DNA from: Pelagihabitans sp947500445
GTDB lineage: Bacteria > Bacteroidota > Bacteroidia > Flavobacteriales > Flavobacteriaceae
Assembly: GCF_050589625.1 (NCBI RefSeq)
Contig: NZ_JBNGOP010000003.1
Span: forward strand, 124,001-188,000
DNA length: 64,000 nucleotides
Reading direction: 5' to 3'
Position numbers and translations under genes: made by a program. Positions 35,905 to 44,804 of this stretch are shown piece after piece. The first letter of the stretch is position 1, and the number at the start of each line of letters is the position of its first letter. The notes under the pieces were generated by a model, which made no database searches, had not been told where the DNA came from, and was given only the letters and a program-made list of their open reading frames with translations.

Positions 35905-36044
35905 ATGCCATTTTGCTGGCGTTTTTCATCTTTTTTCAGTATTTTAAAGTAAAAAATTAGTGGAATAAAAAAACAGCTATGAAATGAGCCATAACAATTC
36001 TTGATACCAACCGAAATGATTATTGGCGAATTACATCTGACCAT

Positions 36045-36204
36045 GAACTCATTTAGACTTTTTTAATTGGCTAAAAAATTATCCTTTACTGCCCTGTTTT
36101 TGCCTTTTTTTCCTCTCGTAGCTCTGCTATGAAACTCAAAAAAGTCTTCAACAGGCCTTTAAATCATTAATTTTCGCTTCAATCCAAAAAGTCTAAATGA
36201 GTTC
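36045..36204. mobile_element. MITE-like 160-bp element, copy 1
   Basis: Perfect 19-bp terminal inverted repeats, GAACTCATTTAGACTTTTT and its complement, enclose a non-coding segment and are flanked on both sides by cat, a possible 3-bp target duplication. Copy 2 at 39877-40036 is about 92% identical and is flanked by aat on both sides. No open frame long enough for a transposase. Confidence 0.85.
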
Positions 36205-36230
36205 CATTAAAAAACAATAAATATAAACAG

Positions 36231-36686
36231 ATGAAACAGATTACTTTACCCGTTCGTTTTGGAATCGCGATCAGCGGTTCGTTGATCGCATACTTTTTAA
36301 TACTTTCTTTACTGGGGCAGCATACCAATATATTTTTTAGTCTGTTCAATGGGGTGATTACCGGCTTCGGTATTTACGAGGCCATTCGCTATCGCCGTAT
36401 CGAGGCACCGGAAACCTTTACCTACGGCAGCGGCTTTACCACCGGAATCGTGACGGGATTCATCGCTACGCTTATTTTCACCTTATTTTTCACCCTTTAT
36501 TGTACCGAAATAAACAGGGCGTTTATGGTCCAGATCTCCGAAGCATGGTTCACTTCTTTCCGAAGCTTTGAAGGCATTCTTTTCTTTACCGTGGCAATTA
36601 TGGGCTTTGCCACCACCTTAGTGTTCACGCTCTCCTTTATGCAGTTGTTCAAGGCGAGCAACAATCTTAAAAAGAAAACGGCCTAA
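36231..36686 (+). CDS. DUF4199 membrane protein
   Basis: 151 residues with four hydrophobic segments (FGIAISGSLIAYFLILSLLG, FFSLFNGVITGFGIYEAI, FTTGIVTGFIATLIFTLFFT, ILFFTVAIMGFATTLVFTL), the pattern of the flavobacterial DUF4199 family. The function is unknown. It lies 26 bp after the MITE-like copy, so the element forms part of its promoter or leader region. It is followed by the ribosomal protein promoter. Confidence 0.85.
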   Translation: MKQITLPVRFGIAISGSLIAYFLILSLLGQHTNIFFSLFNGVITGFGIYEAIRYRRIEAPETFTYGSGFTTGIVTGFIATLIFTLFFTLYCTEINRAFMVQISEAWFTSFRSFEGILFFTVAIMGFATTLVFTLSFMQLFKASNNLKKKTA

Positions 36687-36702
36687 AAAGCGAACAAATC
36701 AC

Positions 36703-36732
36703 TTGTGCATTCGGCAATTAGGAGTATATTTG
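36703..36732 (+). promoter_or_regulatory. Promoter of rplU-rpmA
   Basis: TTG (36703-36705), 19-nt spacer, TATATTTG (36725-36732): a close match to the Bacteroidota consensus. It leaves a leader of about 48 nt before the rplU ATG. Confidence 0.85.
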
Positions 36733-36785
36733 CATCCGCTTATTGAAAAAAGTGAGCGAATAGATATAAACTAATTATACACGCT

Positions 36786-37466
36786 ATGTATGCAATTGTA
36801 GAGATGGCAGGGCAGCAATTTAAGGTTGCGAAAGACCAAAAAGTGTATGTTCACCGTTTAAAGACAGAGGAAGGTAAAAAAGTCGTTTTTGACAACGTAC
36901 TACTTCTGGACGACGGAAAGAACGTCACCATTGGCGCCCCAGCTATAGACGGCGCTGCCGTAGAGGCCAAAGTCGTAAAACATCTGAAAGGCGATAAAGT
37001 TATCGTTTTTAAGAAAAAGAGACGTAAAGGGTACAAAAAGAAAAACGGGCATCGCCAGTCGTTAACGGAAATCGTTATCGAGAGCATTGTTGCCAAAGGT
37101 GCTAAGAAAGCTGCGCCCGCCAAAGCGGAAAAACCAAAGGCGGCTCCAAAGGCAAAAGCCGTGGAGACACCGGTAGTTGAAAAGGCCGCTCCGGCCAAAA
37201 AAGCTCCCGCGAAAAAGGCCAAGGCCGACGATTTGAAAAAAATCGAAGGAATCGGTCCTAAAATCGCCTCAACTTTGGTAGAAGCCGGAATTGCAACTTT
37301 TGCGGAGCTGGCAAAGACCGATGCCGCGAAAATAGCCGAAATTATTTCCGGGGTACGTGGAAACCACGTAACCGATACCTGGCCCGCACAAGCGAAATTG
37401 GCCGCTGAAGGTAAATGGGACGAGTTGAAAAAATGGCAAGACGAATTAGACGGTGGTAAAGCATAA
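36786..37466 (+). CDS. rplU: Ribosomal protein L21 with C-terminal helix-hairpin-helix domain
   Basis: 226 residues, about twice the usual L21 length. Residues 1-105 are L21 (MYAIVEMAGQQFKVAKDQKV, VIVFKKKRRKGYKKKNGHRQ). A low-complexity Ala/Lys/Pro linker of about 35 residues follows, then a domain of about 80 residues with a helix-hairpin-helix core (DDLKKIEGIGPKIASTLVEA) and a SGVRGNHVTDTWPAQAKL tail, as in proteins that bind nucleic acid through HhH units. L21 binds 23S rRNA in the large subunit. Similar L21 fusions occur in other flavobacteria; the role of the tail is unknown. rpmA follows after 39 bp in the conserved rplU-rpmA order. Confidence 0.97.
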   Translation: MYAIVEMAGQQFKVAKDQKVYVHRLKTEEGKKVVFDNVLLLDDGKNVTIGAPAIDGAAVEAKVVKHLKGDKVIVFKKKRRKGYKKKNGHRQSLTEIVIESIVAKGAKKAAPAKAEKPKAAPKAKAVETPVVEKAAPAKKAPAKKAKADDLKKIEGIGPKIASTLVEAGIATFAELAKTDAAKIAEIISGVRGNHVTDTWPAQAKLAAEGKWDELKKWQDELDGGKA

Positions 37467-37505
37467 GCTTTACCATTAAGTATAACAATATAAAACCGTA
37501 ATAAG

Positions 37506-37766
37506 ATGGCACACAAAAAAGGAGTAGGTAGTTCCAAGAACGGTAGGGAATCGGAATCGAAACGCTTGGGCGTGAAGATTTTCGGTGGCCAAGCGGCTAT
37601 CGCCGGAAACATCATTGTAAGGCAACGTGGTACAAAGCACAATGCGGGCGATAACGTATATGCCGGTAAAGACCACACCTTGCATGCAAAGGTGGATGGT
37701 TTGGTGAAGTTTGAAAAGAAAGCTGGTGGAAAATCATTTGTTTCCATTGAGCCCTTTGAAGCGTAG
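37506..37766 (+). CDS. rpmA: Ribosomal protein L27
   Basis: 86 residues: MAHKKGVGSSKNGRESESKR at the N-terminus, FGGQAAIAGNIIVRQRGTKH and NVYAGKDHTLHAKVDGLVKF, the full L27 pattern. The N-terminus starts directly with MAHKKG, so there is no cleavable extension like that of Firmicutes L27. The tail reaches the peptidyl transferase centre. Co-transcribed with rplU from the promoter at 36703-36732 and closed by a strong terminator. Confidence 0.98.
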   Translation: MAHKKGVGSSKNGRESESKRLGVKIFGGQAAIAGNIIVRQRGTKHNAGDNVYAGKDHTLHAKVDGLVKFEKKAGGKSFVSIEPFEA

Positions 37767-37788
37767 ACCGTTATCCTAAAAATTTGAG

Positions 37789-37822
37789 GACCCTTTCCAC
37801 ATTGGTGGAAAGGGTCTTTTTG
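37789..37822 (+). terminator. Strong terminator of rplU-rpmA
   Basis: GACCCTTTCCAC-attg-GTGGAAAGGGTC, 12 perfect pairs, then TTTTTG. Confidence 0.95.
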
Positions 37823-38002
37823 TATCCTAAAACTTCAAAATTGCTACTCCAAAGCACCATGGAGAATGCAGCCGAGCCGATTGTTGAAGCGAATACCTTT
37901 GGCGCAAGTCGATTTAACATAGTGGAAACATCCCTACACCCGTACGTATCGTAGGTAGTATTGAAAAAGTCCAAAGAACTTTCATAAACACCGATAAAAT
38001 TT

Positions 38003-39715
38003 ATGCTTTTAAGGGGCGCATTTATTTTACTATTTCTTTTTTATGGTTGCAATACCGATTCCGACCTGTTAAGGGAGTTGCCGCCGGCAGACGAAAGAGT
38101 ACCTATAGAGGAAAAAGAAGAGGAAGGTTCCGATGATGAAAATGAAGGGGAAGATGCCGAAGATGTCGAAGATGGGGAGGATGCTGAGGGAGCGGATGCC
38201 GATGGGGACGGGGAACAGACCGATGACGATGATGCGGCCAACGATGATGAAGGGCAACAGGGGGAAGACGACACAGATCTGGTTTACCGAACGTTCGCTT
38301 TTGAAGAGAGTTTTGAAGATTTTCCAAATCCCGAACGTGGCTTTTACCGTTCTTCCAAAACGTTTGGGAGTGCCTACAACCCTTTGACCACAAGCGAACT
38401 ACGTACCTACCGCGAAGGGGCACGTAACAGCAATGCCAACTTTTCGGTGTTCAGTACCCTAATTCACCGGCAGTTTGTTCTCGATACGTTTTTGGATGCT
38501 CCCTTGAGTGCTAATTTCCTTAGCCAGTTTGAAAACGATTTAAGGACCGTTCGGGAAGGGGGCGCCAAAATAATTCTTCGTTTTTCATATACCATTTCCC
38601 CAAAATCGGGCAATTGTGAACAGGCGGCTATCTGCCCGCCCTATGGGGATGCCACCAAAGCGCGTGTATTGGAACACATTGCCCAATTGGGACCCTTGTT
38701 ACGATCTTATGCGGACGTCATTGCTACGGTGCAAATGGGATTCATTGGTATATGGGGCGAAAACTATTATACCGACCATTTTGGGGACGCTTCGGCAAAT
38801 GGGGAAGAAAGACGCCTGTTAGATGAAAATTGGCAGGATCGTATTGCCGTTTTGAGGGCATTGTTGCAAAATACCGATAGCGAGACTATGGTACAGGTGC
38901 GGTACCCGCAACTAAAACAGCGTTATGTCCATGGTGTTTCGGCACCGACCACCATTGGTGGAATGAGCGGTTCCCAGGCATTCTCCGGCGCTGATGTTGC
39001 GCGTATCGGTTTTCACAACGATTGTTTTTTGAGTAGTGAGGACGATTTTGGCACCTATTTCGATTATGGGAATACGGCAAATTCCGCCCGTCGCGATGTT
39101 GGTAACCTAAAAAATTATGTGGCCGATGATAGTCGCTATGTAATGGTAGGAGGGGAGACCTGTGCCGATGGCTATTCTGAAAATGATTGCGACCCTACGG
39201 GCAGTACATTATCAGAAATGGACCGATTGAACTACACTTACATCAACGCCGATTTTGATACCGATGTTACCAACGACTGGGAGAACGGCGGATGCATGGA
39301 CGAGATCAAACGCCGTTTGGGATACCGCTATTGGCTGCGGTCCATTACAATTCCAGAGGCTGTTGGAACCGAGGGGTCCTGGAACCTCGGTCTGGATATG
39401 GCAAATGTTGGATTTACGACCCTTACCAAAGCCCGACCCCTTGTGTTGGTATTACGCGGGGTAAATTCACGTACCGAGTATTATGTCGATTTAAAATTAG
39501 ATCTTCGAACGGTCAGAGACCGTAGGCAGTTTGAACAGGAGATCGATCTGTTCGGGGCCGTTCCCGCCGGAACGTATGAACTGTTGCTACACCTTCCCGA
39601 CAACCGTTCCAGTATAGCACAGGATGCACGCTACGCCATTCGTTTGGCCAATACCTTTGCCTGGGAAGACCAAACCGGTTATAACGATTTGCAGACCACG
39701 TTGTTTGTGGAATAA
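38003..39715 (+). CDS. DUF4874/DUF4832 lipoprotein with acidic linker
   Basis: 570 residues. A lipoprotein signal (FILLFLFYGC) is followed by a strikingly acidic stretch at about residues 36-92, mostly Asp, Glu, Gly and Ala, then a DUF4874-type domain (ESFEDFPNPERGFYRSSKTF, AKIILRFSYTISPKSGNC, VIATVQMGFIGIWGENYYTD), which has the look of a TIM-barrel glycoside-hydrolase-like fold, and a DUF4832-type C-terminal part (YVMVGGETCADGYSENDC onward). Such proteins are thought to act on or bind surface glycans; no catalytic residues are established. The acidic linker may be a Ca2+-dependent spacer holding the domain off the membrane. Monocistronic. Confidence 0.85.
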   Translation: MLLRGAFILLFLFYGCNTDSDLLRELPPADERVPIEEKEEEGSDDENEGEDAEDVEDGEDAEGADADGDGEQTDDDDAANDDEGQQGEDDTDLVYRTFAFEESFEDFPNPERGFYRSSKTFGSAYNPLTTSELRTYREGARNSNANFSVFSTLIHRQFVLDTFLDAPLSANFLSQFENDLRTVREGGAKIILRFSYTISPKSGNCEQAAICPPYGDATKARVLEHIAQLGPLLRSYADVIATVQMGFIGIWGENYYTDHFGDASANGEERRLLDENWQDRIAVLRALLQNTDSETMVQVRYPQLKQRYVHGVSAPTTIGGMSGSQAFSGADVARIGFHNDCFLSSEDDFGTYFDYGNTANSARRDVGNLKNYVADDSRYVMVGGETCADGYSENDCDPTGSTLSEMDRLNYTYINADFDTDVTNDWENGGCMDEIKRRLGYRYWLRSITIPEAVGTEGSWNLGLDMANVGFTTLTKARPLVLVLRGVNSRTEYYVDLKLDLRTVRDRRQFEQEIDLFGAVPAGTYELLLHLPDNRSSIAQDARYAIRLANTFAWEDQTGYNDLQTTLFVE

Positions 39716-39876
39716 GCAATAACGCTGCTCCGACAAATGCATATCAGATGGGTTTGGGACGTTCCCCTGTTCGTTCGCGTCTTGAGGTGATGGAACCGGT
39801 GCTCCATCCCCACCAAAACTTTTCGCGCAATCTTTTTTCCAGTGCTTTTTTTCGCCGAAGGCTGCTGATATCTAAT

Positions 39877-40036
39877 GAACTCATTTAGACTTTTTTAATT
39901 GGCTAAAAAATTGCCCTTTACAGCCCTGTTTTTGTCTTTTTTTCCTCCCGTAGCCCTGCTATGAAACTCAAAAAAGTCTTCAACAGGCCTTAAAATGGAT
40001 AATTTTCGCTTCAATCTAAAAAGTCTAAAGGAGTTC
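39877..40036. mobile_element. MITE-like 160-bp element, copy 2
   Basis: Same length and order as copy 1 (36045-36204), with GAACTCATTTAGACTTTTT at the left and AAAAAGTCTAAAGGAGTTC (one mismatch) at the right, flanked by aat on both sides. About 12 substitutions separate the two copies, several clustered near the right end. Confidence 0.85.
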
Positions 40037-40110
40037 AATGAAAAGGTTCCGTTGGAATTCATAACAATTGTTTTTGCCGCCATTGTTGCTTAAATGTTGA
40101 ACATGCTTGC

Positions 40111-42501
40111 TTAAAACTGAAAACGGTAACCAAAATCCGGGAAAAAGCCGATTTGGTCTACCTGGTCTACGCTATTGGTCAAACGGTTGTAGCGCCGTGC
40201 AAAAACGTTTTCGTTCGCGGTAACGTTCTGCAGATCAAAGTAGAACTGATGCGAACGTTTCTTCTTTTTACTGTTGAGCTTTATTCCGAATTTTAGGTCC
40301 CACCGAAAATAGGGATCGTATTGCAAGCTAAAAGCTTCATCCTCAAATCGGACTTCAAAGCCCGCTTGCTGTGATGCCCCTAGGTTTACCGGGGTAAAAT
40401 AGCGTCCTCCGGCATTCGTGACCCGGGTGTCCACAAAAAACACATTTTGTTTGGCGGCACCGATTTTAAACTCTTTGCCCGCCAACAGGTTCAACACATA
40501 ACCGTTATTGAAGGGCGAGTTGCGTTCAATGCCGTCGCTACCGGTATACTTACTCTCAAAGAAAGATCCTGTAAGCAGACCATAGTAGCCTTTGTTGAAA
40601 AACCGTTCCAAGGTGAACTCTATTCCCTGGTTGTATCCGGTTCCTTCGTTTACCAGGGAAACCCGATCATTTTCAAAACCAAAATCGGCCCCTTCCGTTA
40701 AGGTGGAATAGCTCGATGGAAAGGCTTCGACACCCGCCCGATCGATGTCCTGGTAATACACTTCCAATTTTCCGCGCCAGTTGCTGGCCAACTTTACATC
40801 ATACCCCAGCACAAAATGGTTGCTGCGGGTAAAATCCAGGTTCTTATTGGTCTGTTCCAAAGTTCCGTTAACATCTTGATTCAAAAAAAGTATCGGCAAG
40901 GGGAGTTGCTGTTGGTGCATGCCGTATCCCAAATTCAGGGCATGGTCCGGCGCCAATTGGTACGCGATCGCTGCACGGGGCTCTAGCGCAAATTGGTCGT
41001 TGAGGTTACTGTATTGTCCATGGAGGCCCGCGTTAAAGGTCAATTTTTCGGAAAGTCGGAACCTCCCCTGCACATAGGGTTGAAAGAGCAGTACGTTTTC
41101 ATCGATATCGCGAAAAGTAAAGAAATCCGGATCGCCGTCCCCATCCGCGTCGGGCTGTTCGCCACGATCCCTCAGGAGGCTTTCGACCTGAAAGTTTTCG
41201 AGCAACACCCCGGCCCGGACGGTGGCCTTCCGGCTTAGTTTGGTATTGAACAGGGACGAAAAGGTAAACCGCTTTTCCGAATCTTCCGACTCGGTAAATG
41301 CAATGATACGTTCTTCGGGGGTGTCCTTTTCAATGAAGCGGTCCACATAAAAATCATTTCCCGAAAACGAATTGGAGACGATGGTCCGCAAAAAGGAATT
41401 GTTTCCTAAACTGATGTTGTGTTTGAGGCCTATTACGCCAAAGCGGGATTCGGCCAATGAATTTTCATCCTCGGCGGAGAAAAGATCGTCGGGGTCGATA
41501 TCGTCGCCCAAAAATTCGATATCCGAATTTCCGATGATACCAAAAAGGGAGAAGTTTCCCAATTTTCCCTTACCAAAGTTAATGTTGTACGAAATATCAC
41601 TATAATTTGGCGTGGCCGAGGTCCCTCCGGCACCGATACCCAATATACTGACCAACGAATAGCGCCCCGCTACTAGAAACGAACCGTTTTTTTTGCCCAA
41701 AGGCCCCTCCGCCATAGCTTCCACTCCGGTGAAAATTCCGGTTTGCAATGTAAATTCATAATCGTCCGCATTTCCGTTTCGGAACCCAAGGTCAAAAACA
41801 CCGCCCAGGGCGTTCCCGTATTCCGCGGGAAAGGCCGAGGTTAAAAAATCGGAACTTTTGAGCATGTTGGGATTCAGGGCCGATACCGGACCACCGGTAG
41901 TACCCGCCGTGGCAAAATGGTTGGGACTTGGAATGGGAATACCCTCCAAACGCCATAATAGTCCGGTCGGGGAGTTGCCACGGACCACAATGTCATTTCT
42001 GCTATCGTCCGGAGAGGAGACCCCGGCAAAATTAGCGGCGAGGCGTCCCACATCGCTTCGACCACCGGAAAAACGAGTAACTTCTTCAAGTCCGAACTGC
42101 CTTGTGGAAACCGTTGCCATTTTGTTCAGAGGCTTATCTTTATTGGTGTTCCCGGTGAGTACCACTTCGTCCAATTGGTTGAAGGCTTCCGTTAACCCAA
42201 CGGTTAAAAAAACATCTTTTCCCGCCGTTACTTCAACATTCGGTAAGGTATACGATTCAAAACCGATGTAGCTGATTCGGACCGCCTGTCGGCCGACGGG
42301 AACATCGTTCAGTACAAAACGACCCTCTTCGTCCGTTACCACGCCTTTGGCTTCTTGGGTGTTCAAGAGCTCAATGGTGGCCCCCAACAAGGGGCTTTCC
42401 GATTGTTTATCGATTACCAGTCCCTTAATGGTGCCATTTTGGGCTTGCAACCCGATGGTCGTCAATACGCAGATCATAGTTAAAAGCAATACTCTTTTCA
42501 T
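40111..42501 (-). CDS. TonB-dependent receptor with CarboxypepD_reg-like domain
   Basis: From the ATG at 42501 (MKRVLLLTMICVLTTIGLQA signal peptide) this gives 796 residues; the longer frame from 42525 would place extra residues before the signal. A CarboxypepD_reg-like domain (IKGLVIDKQSESPLLGATIE) is followed by a plug (DEVVLTGNTNKDKPLNKMAT, GGRSDVGRLAANFAGVSSPD, IVVRGNSPTGLLWRLEGIPI) and a barrel ending GFFPDFGYRFQF with terminal Phe. It has no STN domain and no SusD partner, so it is unlike glycan SusC proteins. It is divergent from a LytS/LytTR pair 234 bp away, which may control it. Confidence 0.92.
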   Translation of the reverse strand: MKRVLLLTMICVLTTIGLQAQNGTIKGLVIDKQSESPLLGATIELLNTQEAKGVVTDEEGRFVLNDVPVGRQAVRISYIGFESYTLPNVEVTAGKDVFLTVGLTEAFNQLDEVVLTGNTNKDKPLNKMATVSTRQFGLEEVTRFSGGRSDVGRLAANFAGVSSPDDSRNDIVVRGNSPTGLLWRLEGIPIPSPNHFATAGTTGGPVSALNPNMLKSSDFLTSAFPAEYGNALGGVFDLGFRNGNADDYEFTLQTGIFTGVEAMAEGPLGKKNGSFLVAGRYSLVSILGIGAGGTSATPNYSDISYNINFGKGKLGNFSLFGIIGNSDIEFLGDDIDPDDLFSAEDENSLAESRFGVIGLKHNISLGNNSFLRTIVSNSFSGNDFYVDRFIEKDTPEERIIAFTESEDSEKRFTFSSLFNTKLSRKATVRAGVLLENFQVESLLRDRGEQPDADGDGDPDFFTFRDIDENVLLFQPYVQGRFRLSEKLTFNAGLHGQYSNLNDQFALEPRAAIAYQLAPDHALNLGYGMHQQQLPLPILFLNQDVNGTLEQTNKNLDFTRSNHFVLGYDVKLASNWRGKLEVYYQDIDRAGVEAFPSSYSTLTEGADFGFENDRVSLVNEGTGYNQGIEFTLERFFNKGYYGLLTGSFFESKYTGSDGIERNSPFNNGYVLNLLAGKEFKIGAAKQNVFFVDTRVTNAGGRYFTPVNLGASQQAGFEVRFEDEAFSLQYDPYFRWDLKFGIKLNSKKKKRSHQFYFDLQNVTANENVFARRYNRLTNSVDQVDQIGFFPDFGYRFQF

Positions 42502-42734
42502 CGTTTCAGTTTTTAAGATGTTCAAAGATGCTTTTCCTACCGCCTAAGGACGAACGGGAATAGCTGTAGCCCGCTATCCTGATCTTCAGTTGTCGTTTTT
42601 TGTACTGGAACGTTCAAGTAGGATAGCGTTGGAGGTTTTTCTGTTCATGATATGGAAATGACATTTCAGGGGAAAAAATGACGGTACAGGCCTTTTTTAT
42701 GATCATTTCTGCGGGTATTCCATACATTTAGGGT

Positions 42735-43823
42735 ATGGTTATGAAACTATTTCGCAACAAAAGGCTTCGTAAATTCAGTTTTCGACTGCTGGTCATTATG
42801 GTCATTTTTTTTGGCGTAAAGCTGACCATTGATCATGGAGAGGAAGGGGATGGTCTTTTTGATGCCGCTTCGATTTTTTATTTTTTCACTGCATTTTTTC
42901 TGGTCATGCTTACCTGGGAAATACATGATTGGTCGGTAAAAAGGGAGCTTAAGCGGCCGAAAAGCCTTGATTTGAACGCCAGCCTGCGTACCTTGGGCGT
43001 TGGTTTGTTTTTTTTGGCACCGGCAGCGGCGATTTTATACTATTTAGGGCTTTATCAATTGGACGACCTGTGCCAGATTCCTACAGAAGACAAGGCGTTG
43101 CAATTTCGGGTCGATTGGATGCGCGCCATGCTGCTGGGTTTTGCCATTATGCTGTTCAATTTACTTTACTTCTCCGGCAAACAGAAAAAAGACCTGGAGT
43201 TGAAAATGAACGAACTGCAGAACGAGGTCCTTACTTCCAAATACAAATCCCTGAAAAATCAGATCAGTCCGCATTTTCTTTTCAATAGTTTGAACACGCT
43301 TACCTCCCTAATGTACGAGGATCGTGACCTGGCCTCGGATTTTGTATCGAGGCTGGCTTCGACCTACCGTTATATTCTGGATAACAAGGAGGAGGATGTG
43401 GTCAGTCTGGAAAAAGAACTCAACTTTTTGGATTCCTTTATTTTTATGATGAACGTACGACATACCGATTCCATCGTCATTAAAACCGAGATCGGTGTAG
43501 ACGTTACGGCCTACGCCATACCCACCTTATCGTTGCAAATGTTGGTGGAAAACGCCATGAAACATAACTATTTTTCGGTCGAGCGCCCCATGCATATCAA
43601 GGTGTATACGGTCGGTAAGCTTGCTTTGGTGGTTGAAAATACCCTTCGAAAACGGGAAACAAAGGAAAGCTCCACCCGGTTGGGTATCAAAAATATTAAA
43701 AAGCGCTATGCCTTTCATACCCGGCAGGAAGTTACCGTGGAACAGAACGAAAACATTTTTAGGGTAACCATGCCCCTATTGGACCGCGGTGCCCTTAACA
43801 GGCCCATATTATCGGTTTCCTAA
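42735..43823 (+). CDS. LytS-type sensor histidine kinase
   Basis: 362 residues (start at 42735; the ATG at 42741 is equally likely). The N-terminal third has four hydrophobic segments (FRLLVIMVIFFGVKLTI, IFYFFTAFFLVMLTWEI, LGVGLFFLAPAAAILYYLGL, MLLGFAIMLFNLLYFSG) with short loops, so it likely senses within or near the membrane. The His_kinase domain has H180 in NQISPHFLFNSLN, and the ATP-binding part has MLVENAMKHNYF and RLGIKNIKKRY. The regulator gene follows 29 bp downstream. The kinase faces away from the TonB receptor gene at 40111-42501. Confidence 0.93.
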   Translation: MVMKLFRNKRLRKFSFRLLVIMVIFFGVKLTIDHGEEGDGLFDAASIFYFFTAFFLVMLTWEIHDWSVKRELKRPKSLDLNASLRTLGVGLFFLAPAAAILYYLGLYQLDDLCQIPTEDKALQFRVDWMRAMLLGFAIMLFNLLYFSGKQKKDLELKMNELQNEVLTSKYKSLKNQISPHFLFNSLNTLTSLMYEDRDLASDFVSRLASTYRYILDNKEEDVVSLEKELNFLDSFIFMMNVRHTDSIVIKTEIGVDVTAYAIPTLSLQMLVENAMKHNYFSVERPMHIKVYTVGKLALVVENTLRKRETKESSTRLGIKNIKKRYAFHTRQEVTVEQNENIFRVTMPLLDRGALNRPILSVS

Positions 43824-43852
43824 GTATTGATAAACCTAAAATACCTTTTGTT

Positions 43853-44611
43853 TTGAGAGCGGTAATCATAGAAGACGAACATATTGCGGCAAGGCGTTTG
43901 GCCCAGCTGATAGCCGAGTTGGCCCCCGAAATAGAAATTGTGGCCCAATTGACCTCGGTGGAGAGTGCATTGACTTGGTTTGAAGAAAATGCGCTGCCCC
44001 AGTTGATCTTTTTGGATATTCAACTGAATGACGGGTACGGTTTTGATATTCTGGACCATCTGGACGACCATCCCCCCGTAATCTTTACCACGGCATACAA
44101 TGAATACGCCATAAGGGGATTTAAGTACAACGGGTTGGACTATCTTCTAAAACCTATTGATAAGCGCGATTTGAAAACTGCTTTGGATAAATTCCGTAAA
44201 ACCACCGATACCGTTGAGGAACGATGGGGGGACAAAAAGCTCGAACAAATTCGTAATCTATTTCAAAAAGAGTACAAACATCGTTTTATGGTAAAGGTGG
44301 GCAATCAGTTTAAATCTTTTGGGGTAGCGGAGATCGCTTATTTTAAATCGCACGAGGGGCTTATTTTTTTATACGCGCACAATGGAAAATCGTACCCTGT
44401 AGAATATGCAATCGATCAGCTGGAGGATATTTTGAACCCGGTACAGTTTTTCCGGATCAATAGGAAGTTTATGGTCTCGGTAAAGGCAGTGGAGGAAATT
44501 CACAGCTATTTCAACAGTCGTTTACTGCTAAAGCTCCTTCCAAAGGAAGAAGAACAAGTTATCGTCTCACGCGAGCGCACCAGCAATTTTAAACGCTGGT
44601 TGGACATGTAG
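43853..44611 (+). CDS. LytTR-family response regulator
   Basis: 252 residues from TTG at 43853; the frame has an upstream in-frame TGA, and the conserved receiver start MRAVIIEDEH fits this codon. Phospho-acceptor D55 lies in LIFLDIQLNDGYG, with Lys in YLLKPIDK. The LytTR DNA-binding domain runs from about residue 145 (RFMVKVGNQFKSFGVAEI, FFRINRKFMVSVKAVEEI, VIVSRERTSNFKRWLDM). It is the partner of the preceding kinase, and the divergent receptor gene is a plausible target. Confidence 0.92.
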   Translation: MRAVIIEDEHIAARRLAQLIAELAPEIEIVAQLTSVESALTWFEENALPQLIFLDIQLNDGYGFDILDHLDDHPPVIFTTAYNEYAIRGFKYNGLDYLLKPIDKRDLKTALDKFRKTTDTVEERWGDKKLEQIRNLFQKEYKHRFMVKVGNQFKSFGVAEIAYFKSHEGLIFLYAHNGKSYPVEYAIDQLEDILNPVQFFRINRKFMVSVKAVEEIHSYFNSRLLLKLLPKEEEQVIVSRERTSNFKRWLDM

Positions 44612-44804
44612 CGGGTGTCGATGGTCAGGCCACATTTAGGGTATTACCCGATAGACCGTTGGATTCCGTTCACGCGAACGACATCGAAATGGGGTGATGT
44701 GACAGCTTATCGATCGTATGGTGCATTTCATCTGATTAGGGTAAGATATCAACGGATTGTATAGTTTATAGAGATAACCAAACCTACCTAAACACTTACT
44801 GACT

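Noticed and set aside
36045..36204. Insertion sequence with transposase
   Set aside because: 160 bp cannot encode a transposase and no frame is open; treated as MITE-like only.
36851..37747. 298-codon frame antisense to rplU-rpmA
   Set aside because: Arises from the Ala/Lys-rich L21 linker; rplU and rpmA are certain.
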